Shown here one piece after another: positions 1 to 5,461 of a stretch of DNA of 6,848 nucleotides (its first letter is position 1; each line of letters starts with the position of its first letter). Under the pieces are notes generated by a model. It saw only the letters and a program-made list of their open reading frames with translations, made no database searches and had not been told where the DNA came from. Source of the stretch: Gemmatimonadota bacterium (GTDB lineage Bacteria > GCA-2686955); the NCBI GenBank assembly GCA_026991065.1, contig JALXCG010000263.1, positions 1-6,848 of the forward strand. Reading direction: 5' to 3'. The position numbers and the translations under genes were made by a program.

Positions 1-697
1 GGTGTGGATTGACGATGTCCAGGGCCAGCGGACTCCACCCATCCCGAGTACCGGACACCAATTCTGTGGGGTTCGGGGGAACCCACAAAGCGTCGAAAAA
101 GTCAAATGCGCCGGCCTGCCCCTGCTCCTCCCCTTCCGGAGTGACCCCGAACAGGTCGTCGACCAACGACTCTTCAAGCTCCTTCAACACCGTCGTAGCA
201 TAGCTTCTGCAGAGCCCACGGAGCGCGGAACCGGGAAGATAGGGCACGCCGTAGGTGTGGTGCAACAAGACGCTGTTCTCGGTGACGGTGGCGCTGGTGG
301 CCGGGTGCAGCCAGACCCGATCCAGCGCCTCAACCTTCAATGTCCTGCGATAATAGCCGGCGGGGACCGCGTGCTCCGCGGTCCACCTTTTCCACGCGGC
401 GTAGCGCTGGCGATAGACCTGCAGCGCGGGCGTCGGCTCCGATGACAAGCGCAGTGCCCCCACCGCAGCGGCGTACAGATCCTGTCGACCCGGCTGGGAT
501 TGAGACGGATCGTTCTCCCCAGTCCCGCCACGAGCGAACACAGGCAGCTCATTCAGGCAGCGATCCAGCCACAAACCCACATGAGCCGGCAACGGGTCCG
601 GGACCTCGGCCGCCACGCTCGAACGCTCCCCGCCCCGGTATGCCGGAGGCCACTCGGTTAGCGGCACCCGGACCTCATTCCGCAGATTCGCGCTCAT
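1..697 (-). CDS. cmr6: Cmr6, 3'-end cap RAMP subunit (3' part beyond window)
   Basis: Cmr6 is the RAMP subunit that caps the crRNA 3' side of the backbone next to Cmr1. The ATG at 697 opens a frame that runs without a stop to the window edge: 232 complete codons plus one base. Recognisable features are the helical start VGLWLDRCLNELPVFARGG (40-58), the family core VTENSVLLHHTYGVPYLPGS (138-157) followed by ALRG, the segment LFGVTPEGEEQGQAGAFDFF (182-201) and LALDIVNPH (224-232), which matches the LDv-NPHY segment of Cmr6. The C-terminal RAMP glycine-rich loop would lie outside. AAGGAG sits 9 nt before the ATG; an in-frame GTG at 703 is only 3 nt from it, so ATG is preferred. The gene overlaps the cmr5 end by 23 nt, the longest overlap in the operon. 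No frameshift or stop interrupts the visible part. Confidence 0.93.
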   Translation of the reverse strand, partial: MSANLRNEVRVPLTEWPPAYRGGERSSVAAEVPDPLPAHVGLWLDRCLNELPVFARGGTGENDPSQSQPGRQDLYAAAVGALRLSSEPTPALQVYRQRYAAWKRWTAEHAVPAGYYRRTLKVEALDRVWLHPATSATVTENSVLLHHTYGVPYLPGSALRGLCRSYATTVLKELEESLVDDLFGVTPEGEEQGQAGAFDFFDALWVPPNPTELVSGTRDGWSPLALDIVNPH

Positions 698-1088
698 GCT
701 CACCAGCTCCTTCTGAGTTCTTGCCATCCTCTTTCATTGCCTTCAGCAACCGCGACAACAGCACCGCCGCTTGCAAAGCCAGGCGCTCCACCATCCAATA
801 CTGCTCCACCGGCAATTTGGCCAACTTTTCGGCACGCAAGGTCTCTCCCAGGAGTCCTTCGGTGCAGCGACTCAACGCCTGCAGCAGCCGCCGGTCGGCT
901 TCATCCTTGCGCTCCAGGAACAGTACGGTTTGCAACAACCCACTGCGTCGCAGTAGATCGGGTAGCCTCTCGTACTTGCGCTCTGCGTCTACGTCTCCAG
1001 AGCTATTGGCCGCCTCCGGCAGCAAGATCTCCACCATCCGCTGGGCAAGCGTCTGTTCGTTCAGGGGCGTCCTGTCTTGCGATTTCAT
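675..1088 (-). CDS. cmr5: Cmr5, small helical subunit
   Basis: Cmr5 is the small all-helical subunit that stacks along the Cmr4 backbone and contacts the target strand. The frame encodes 137 residues, within the family's size range. It has a conserved-looking block RKYERLPDLLRRSGLLQTVL (37-56) and a helix around QYWMVERLALQAAVLLSRLL (96-115). Residues from about 119 form a charged, acidic tail that overlaps the start of cmr6. The ATG at 1088 overlaps the cmr4 stop as ATGA, and GGTGGAG lies 8 nt upstream. Small-subunit sequences diverge fast, so the call rests on size, helical pattern, the LP-L-RR-GLLQT-LFL signature and position between cmr4 and cmr6. A distant non-Cmr5 helical protein is unlikely in this context. 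Confidence 0.92.
   Translation of the reverse strand: MKSQDRTPLNEQTLAQRMVEILLPEAANSSGDVDAERKYERLPDLLRRSGLLQTVLFLERKDEADRRLLQALSRCTEGLLGETLRAEKLAKLPVEQYWMVERLALQAAVLLSRLLKAMKEDGKNSEGAGEHERESAE
707..712 (-). promoter_or_regulatory. Ribosome binding site for cmr6
   Basis: AAGGAG on the coding strand lies 9 nt before the ATG at 697 but only 3 nt before the in-frame GTG at 703, so it favours the ATG. It sits inside the cmr5 coding region. Confidence 0.75.
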
Positions 1089-2119
1089 TGACTCATCTCC
1101 ACCCGGGCGCGCCCCAGCCCAATCGAAGACTTGCCCCCAAACCGAAGCACATCTCCCCCCTTCAAGCTCTTCTGCAACACCTGTAGATTCTTCTTCGCTG
1201 GAGAGACAATGCGGTTGTTGGACCGCTCCTCCTCTTCAGCGTCCGCCGCGCCCAGTTCCTCCGGAGTGCGGGAAAGCTCGGAACGGCGCGCCCAGATCGC
1301 GCCGTATAGCAAGGTCTCCGTGGGCAGGTGCTCCTCCGTCCAGGAGCCACTGGCAGCCGCAGTGCCCGAGTCGCCATCAATCTTCACCCGGGCTCGAACC
1401 TCCAGAGCGGTTTCCGCCAGGTGTCGCATCGTGGTGTCACTGACCAGCACAAAACGCTCCACGAAAAACTTCCGGCTGGTTTCGTCGTTGGGCCATACCG
1501 CCTTGGCGATCCACTCCGCCCACTTGTCCATCCGCGGGTTGGACTCTGCGTCCAGCAGCATCTCCTCCAGAAAAATGCGCCCCTGCACTGCCGCTGTCTG
1601 CGCACCCTTCTGTTCAGGATTCCGCTTCGCCCATAGCACGGATGGCGTATTCTGAGTCACGCAGTTTATTCCGCCCGCCATCTTCGGAACCGGCGGAACT
1701 GCGGCAATGGCACTCTGCGCACCGCGCGCCAGTTCCACATCCCGGGTCAGTCGCAACAACATGTAGGGCGATGCCACCCAGGCAAACATGCCCACCAGAG
1801 AACGAACCGGAAGCGCCAGAAGGTGGGCATCCCCCACCACCAGGCCGCCTCTTCCGGCACTGGCTTGTTCCGTGTCCGGACCGAACGCGCGCCAAACCGG
1901 ATCCTCCACGTTTTTTTTCGCGTCGGAGGTCTCGTTGTCCTCGGCAAGACTCCGCAAGACTCCCTTGATGGAAGATCCCGGTAGAAACGGCAATCCTGTC
2001 GCCACCTCCCGTGCCGTGGGGAGATTGATCTCCCCCACCCCTTCGCCAGTTCCCGCGTGCAGCGGCGTGAGCGCGTGAAAGAACAGAACTCGCCCGAGTA
2101 ACGGGGATTCATTGCTCAT
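1085..2119 (-). CDS. cmr4: Cmr4, backbone RAMP subunit with the catalytic Asp replaced by Asn
   Basis: Cmr4 forms the repeating backbone on the crRNA guide and normally cuts bound target RNA every six nucleotides. The ATG at 2119 gives 344 residues. It overlaps the cmr3 stop (ATGA) and has AGGAG 8 nt upstream, while the longer frame to 2266 only adds residues inside cmr3. Family motifs are TPLHAGTG (18-25), GEINLPTARE (29-38), GSSIKGVLRS (48-57), VVGDAHLLALPVRSL (94-108), FAWVASPY (112-119), HLPTETLLYG (264-273) and the glycine-rich RFGGKSSIGLG (326-336). From memory, Pyrococcus Cmr4 reads TPTHPGSG then GVVDQPIQRE, with catalytic Asp26. Aligned on TP-H, that Asp falls on Asn32 here (codon 2026-2024, AAT), while His15 matches His21. 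Target-RNA cleavage is therefore predicted to be lost or strongly reduced, although the scaffold motifs are intact. The stop overlaps cmr5 as ATGA. An A8 tract encodes residues 68-70. Confidence 0.96.
   Translation of the reverse strand: MSNESPLLGRVLFFHALTPLHAGTGEGVGEINLPTAREVATGLPFLPGSSIKGVLRSLAEDNETSDAKKNVEDPVWRAFGPDTEQASAGRGGLVVGDAHLLALPVRSLVGMFAWVASPYMLLRLTRDVELARGAQSAIAAVPPVPKMAGGINCVTQNTPSVLWAKRNPEQKGAQTAAVQGRIFLEEMLLDAESNPRMDKWAEWIAKAVWPNDETSRKFFVERFVLVSDTTMRHLAETALEVRARVKIDGDSGTAAASGSWTEEHLPTETLLYGAIWARRSELSRTPEELGAADAEEEERSNNRIVSPAKKNLQVLQKSLKGGDVLRFGGKSSIGLGRARVEMSQ
1097..1103 (-). promoter_or_regulatory. Ribosome binding site for cmr5
   Basis: GGTGGAG on the coding strand lies 8 nt before the ATG at 1088, inside the last codons of cmr4. 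Together with the ATGA overlap it suggests coupled translation. Confidence 0.78.
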
Positions 2120-3489
2120 TGATCCATCTCCTGTGCAGGGGCTTCTTGCCAAAAACCGGGCAGAGCCAATCCATAGCCATCGTGGGCAGGGGCAGCGAGC
2201 ATCTGCTGCAGATCGGACGGAGAGTCGGTGGCACACAGAGAGCGCAACCAGTGAGCCTGGCACCACGACACCAACTCTTCCGGGCTTGGGTTTCCCTCGG
2301 GTTTGAAATAGTAGACCGTTCCCGGGGGTACCAATCTTCGGATTCGCCGCGGCCGCTGCCGCGCCAGATCCCAGCCGGAGACAATCTGGGGAGCTTCCGG
2401 CAAGGCAACCGCCACCAGCCGCAGCGGCAATCCCGGAGCCAGTGGCGAAGCCGATCCCGACCAGGGGAAGACCGCCCCCTGTACCGAGCCTTGGTTGCCG
2501 GCGCCGCCACCGAAATAGCCTGGCGTGAGCAACTGCAACCGCAACCCCAGCCTCCCTTTCAGTTCTTCCGAGGCTTTGCGATAGGCACCCTCATAAACAG
2601 CAAACCGCGGCAGCCCACTGCCCGCCTTGACACGACAATGGCTGGTGCGCGATCGGGCTCCCAGCGTCAGCATCATGGCTTGGCCGGGCATTGCCGGAGG
2701 TTTCAGTTGCAACCCTTCCGGCACATTGACGTCGACGCCAATCTCAAAGCGACGGTCGTAACGTTGCCCGGGAGTCGAAAAGAGAAAGCCGGGACGCGCA
2801 GTGTGGGAAGCGGAATCCAATGCGACATGAACCCGCGGTTCCGCACGCACCGGTTTCTCTTTCACATCGGTGTTGGCCGCCGGCACCGCTCCCGGCTGAT
2901 GTAACGCGCATTTGGCCAGCGCATCCACGTCGGCTATGGCCGCCGCCACTGTCCCCCGCTGGTACAACGCCCATTCAACCAGCGCATCAAACCGCCACAG
3001 ATGACCGCCAGCTTTCTCCACGCGAGCGTTCGCTTGGCGCGGATAGTGGACCGGGCGGAGTCGCTGCGACCCAGCCCAGCGCGGCCACAATATGCTGCGG
3101 CCCTCCGCCTCCGTACCCACGGTTGCAGAGTTCAGCGGGAGGTCCGAGCGGTCGGATTCCTCCTCCCGCACAGGAGAGAAACACACCGCGTCGAAGGGGC
3201 CGGGAAAAAGCAGCGAGGTACGGACCTCCTCGGCTGGCCGACAATCGATCAACCAGGGCCCTTGCACCTCAATCTTCAGCAGTTTCCTGGCCAGATCCGC
3301 TTCAGTTCCGGGCGCTTGAGCGCGATTGGCGAAGAAGTAAGCGGTTCGCACCGCCCCCGCCATGGTGCTGCAAGGCGGCAAAGGATCCTGCTCAAAGCGC
3401 ACAAACGCAAACAAGGGGACCCCACCCTGCCCCCAGACCAAAGGATCCTGAGGAGCGATGCACCAGTGTTGAGAACTGTTGCTACTCAT
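2116..3489 (-). CDS. cmr3: Cmr3, crRNA 5'-tag binding RAMP subunit
   Basis: Cmr3 pairs with Cmr2 and holds the crRNA 5' handle. The ATG at 3489 gives 457 residues. I prefer it to an in-frame TTG at 3513 because GGAGG lies 6 nt upstream of the ATG. The gene overlaps the end of cmr2 by 8 nt. Family features are the N-terminal DPLVWGQGG and MAGAVRTAYF (residues 15-23 and 43-52), GFLFSTPGQRYDRRFEIGV (234-252), the glycine-rich loop PGYFGGGAGNQGSVQG (323-338), and a C-terminal block of SGWDLARQ (371-378), RRLVPPGTVYYF (384-395) and GYGLALPGFW (438-447). It is longer than the roughly 320-residue archaeal Cmr3. Residues 168-209 are two copies of a 21-residue unit lying before the conserved HVALD strand. 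The stop overlaps the cmr4 start as ATGA. The identification rests on the C-terminal block, the gene order and the Cmr2 neighbour. Confidence 0.93.
   Translation of the reverse strand: MSSNSSQHWCIAPQDPLVWGQGGVPLFAFVRFEQDPLPPCSTMAGAVRTAYFFANRAQAPGTEADLARKLLKIEVQGPWLIDCRPAEEVRTSLLFPGPFDAVCFSPVREEESDRSDLPLNSATVGTEAEGRSILWPRWAGSQRLRPVHYPRQANARVEKAGGHLWRFDALVEWALYQRGTVAAAIADVDALAKCALHQPGAVPAANTDVKEKPVRAEPRVHVALDSASHTARPGFLFSTPGQRYDRRFEIGVDVNVPEGLQLKPPAMPGQAMMLTLGARSRTSHCRVKAGSGLPRFAVYEGAYRKASEELKGRLGLRLQLLTPGYFGGGAGNQGSVQGAVFPWSGSASPLAPGLPLRLVAVALPEAPQIVSGWDLARQRPRRIRRLVPPGTVYYFKPEGNPSPEELVSWCQAHWLRSLCATDSPSDLQQMLAAPAHDGYGLALPGFWQEAPAQEMDQ
2128..2132 (-). promoter_or_regulatory. Ribosome binding site for cmr4
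   Basis: AGGAG on the coding strand lies 8 nt before the ATG at 2119, inside the last codons of cmr3. It fixes the start over the longer in-frame extension to 2266. Confidence 0.8.
2863..2988 (-). repeat. 63-bp tandem duplication within cmr3 (two 21-residue copies)
   Basis: In the coding direction, copy one is 2988-2926 (Cmr3 residues 168-188) and copy two is 2925-2863 (189-209). Hand alignment with the same 63-nt offset gives 46 of 63 matching bases and no gap. At protein level 12 of 21 residues match: both copies begin DAL and end DV, and share AL-Q-G-V-AA. The unit is a whole number of codons, so the frame is kept. The divergence suggests an old duplication or one under relaxed constraint. 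Confidence 0.85.
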
Positions 3490-5461
3490 GGACGACCTCC
3501 ACCGCTGAAGCAAATTCCACTGCCGGGGCCGCGAGGCGATGCGCCAGCAGCAACTCGTTCACATAATTCTCAACCTGCGACCACTCTTTCCAGTCCGCAA
3601 CCCGGCGGACAACCTCGTCCGGCAACTTTCTTTCCCGCCGGCTGAACGCCTGCCGCACGCGGGCCCGCGCCAACAACACCGTTTTCTCCCCGGCGGCACC
3701 ATACTGCTGGTAGAGCGCCTGCAGGTTGTGCGCCAATGTCAAGCCCAGCTCGCGTTCCGCCAGCCCACCTGCCCAGGTTCTTTGATCCGCTACGAACGCC
3801 CGCAGCGGCCCAGCACACACCCGGTCGCTGCCGGCGCGCGGCATCTCGCGCACCTCCACCCAGCCCTCGGCCGGCTGGCCCTTCAGGCAGGCCGCCTGGC
3901 GTTGTTCCTTGGCAGAGTCCAGCGCCTGCCCCGCCATCCGCCGCACAGAGCGCAGATCAAATTTCACGTGGGTCACCGCCACACCGATTGAAAGAGAAGT
4001 CGGCAGGTCCGGCAGCAACTGCGCAAGCGGCTCCGCAACCTCTTTCCGGTACAGATTGCTCAACCGCTCAATCGCTGTCAGCAGACGATCCAGCGGCAGG
4101 TAGGCCAGCCCCTCATCGCCCCCTACATAGAATGCGCAGCCCCGCACCTCCCCCGAGAAGAGCAGTTCCGCCGCCCGGTCCGCGAACCGGTTCAGGTTCT
4201 TTTGCGCATCCTGGAACCCCTTGCGTGGCAGTCTCTCCAGCACAGACCCCAACCGGTCCCCATCGAACATCAACAGCGCGTAATAGGGCGAAGGCACACC
4301 AAAGCCGCTATGAAGGCGGTGAAGCAAACCTCTCAGCGCCCTGATCGTTCCCCAAGGCACCTCACTCCTTCCAATCCGGCGAACGCCGAACTCGGTTACC
4401 AGCGCATCCAAGCCGCCATCAAAGAGCAGCGAAGCATCAAACGGAAACAACGAACTCCCCGGCCCATCCCACTCATCCCAGGCCGGGGTGGCCAGGATCG
4501 CACTGGACCAGGAAGAAGCATCCTCGTGCGCCGCGCGCCTTAGCCGATCCGAAATCTGCTTCAGGCAGTTGAAACCATGCTTACTGGTGGCCACTCGGCG
4601 CAGCCAGGGGTCAGCGGTCACTCGGGCCAGCGGCGGGAACGGCAGCCGAGGGAGACTGGTTCCGCTTCTTTTTGAGAACAGGGCCAGACGGCGCGCCAGG
4701 CCGATCGCGTCCAACTGCTCGCCACGTCGCACCCCCGCCCGCATCCGCCAGAGTTCAAACTGCCGCCGGGCCTGCGCCTGCAACGCCTGGGGGTCCCGGA
4801 ACACCGAATCACGCCCCGGATCCAGGTGACTTTTTGGGCGGCCGTCTACGCTGAACCCCGCGTCACAAAAGAGACGTGTGTTCTTGCTCGCCGCCAGCAG
4901 CGCACGCGCCCGGCCCAGCCACTGCTCATGCGATTCTCCCGGCTCGGCGCGACACCAGACGGCATAGAATTCAACAAAATCTCCGCTGCGGACCGCGGCC
5001 AACTGGCGCTTCAGCGCGTCGGGGTCAACAAACGACTGGAATCCCTCCGACGTGAGCGTTCTTGCGTTCTCCTCCAGCCGCTCCGCGAACCACTCACACG
5101 CTGTCTTCCGCGCCGATTCCAGCAACTCCCGTACTTGGGCTTCCGTTCCCGCCACCTCGGCCAACACCTTGTTGGGACAGGCGGCCACATACCGCTCCGG
5201 ACGCGCCGCCTCCCCCGCCGCCGGGGATCCCGCACGCGCCCCCCGTCTCCATCGATCAGGCAGTGGCTGCAGCAACTCAACTCCCGGCAGGGTCTGGGCC
5301 CCCTTGCTAAGGTGCTCGGCCACCACTTCGGTCACTCCTGACAGCCACTGGGATCCCCACCACAGATCCCTGCTGCGCCGTCCCGCACCAATGAAGACCT
5401 GTACCGGCCCCAGAGAAACAGCCACCAGATAGCGTTCCGAAACACGCTCAGCAACACTCAC
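3482..5461 (-). CDS. cmr2: Cmr2/Cas10, large subunit of the Cmr complex, HD-less, with a GGDE palm motif
   Basis: Cas10 is the large subunit at the crRNA 5' end. In active type III systems its palm converts ATP to cyclic oligoadenylate when target RNA is bound. The protein has 659 residues from a GTG start, chosen because it overlaps the cmr1 stop (GTGA) and has an AGGAGG-type site just upstream. It opens at once with the Cmr2 signature GPVQVFIGAGRRSRDLWWGS (residues 19-37 core). There is therefore no N-terminal HD nuclease domain, and I see none elsewhere; archaeal HD-bearing Cmr2 is near 870 residues. RPKSHLDPGRDSVF at about 208-221 is another family motif. Palm residues FDGD (399-402) are intact, but the GGDD motif reads GGDE (447-450). 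No CxxC pair is present, so the zinc ribbon of archaeal Cmr2 is not visible. The C-terminal part from about 560 is helical, as in domain D4. DNase activity is inferred absent. Cyclase activity is uncertain, because Glu may still support metal binding. Confidence 0.97.
   Translation of the reverse strand: MSVAERVSERYLVAVSLGPVQVFIGAGRRSRDLWWGSQWLSGVTEVVAEHLSKGAQTLPGVELLQPLPDRWRRGARAGSPAAGEAARPERYVAACPNKVLAEVAGTEAQVRELLESARKTACEWFAERLEENARTLTSEGFQSFVDPDALKRQLAAVRSGDFVEFYAVWCRAEPGESHEQWLGRARALLAASKNTRLFCDAGFSVDGRPKSHLDPGRDSVFRDPQALQAQARRQFELWRMRAGVRRGEQLDAIGLARRLALFSKRSGTSLPRLPFPPLARVTADPWLRRVATSKHGFNCLKQISDRLRRAAHEDASSWSSAILATPAWDEWDGPGSSLFPFDASLLFDGGLDALVTEFGVRRIGRSEVPWGTIRALRGLLHRLHSGFGVPSPYYALLMFDGDRLGSVLERLPRKGFQDAQKNLNRFADRAAELLFSGEVRGCAFYVGGDEGLAYLPLDRLLTAIERLSNLYRKEVAEPLAQLLPDLPTSLSIGVAVTHVKFDLRSVRRMAGQALDSAKEQRQAACLKGQPAEGWVEVREMPRAGSDRVCAGPLRAFVADQRTWAGGLAERELGLTLAHNLQALYQQYGAAGEKTVLLARARVRQAFSRRERKLPDEVVRRVADWKEWSQVENYVNELLLAHRLAAPAVEFASAVEVVHE
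3496..3503 (-). promoter_or_regulatory. Ribosome binding site for cmr3
   Basis: GGTGGAGG on the coding strand lies 6 nt before the ATG at 3489. It decides the start in favour of this ATG over the upstream in-frame TTG at 3513. Confidence 0.82.

Noticed and set aside
364-384. GC-rich hairpin: 8-bp perfect stem with a 5-nt loop inside cmr6
   Set aside because: On the coding strand no U-run follows it, and on the plus strand only a short T stretch does. In GC-rich coding DNA such stems arise by chance, so I do not call a terminator.
340-1443. Long plus-strand open frame (367 codons)
   Set aside because: It lies antisense to cmr6, cmr5 and cmr4, which have clear family motifs. Its translation is Ser/Pro/Arg-rich low-complexity text typical of a GC-rich shadow frame, with no recognisable domain.
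2120-2266. 49-codon upstream extension of cmr4
   Set aside because: It lies within cmr3, its Cys/Arg/Trp-rich text does not match Cmr4, and the ATG at 2119 has a good ribosome binding site and an ATGA overlap.
2119-2904. Plus-strand open frame opposite cmr3 (261 codons)
   Set aside because: Antisense to cmr3, rich in Gln/Arg/Pro, no motif, and no convincing gene context.
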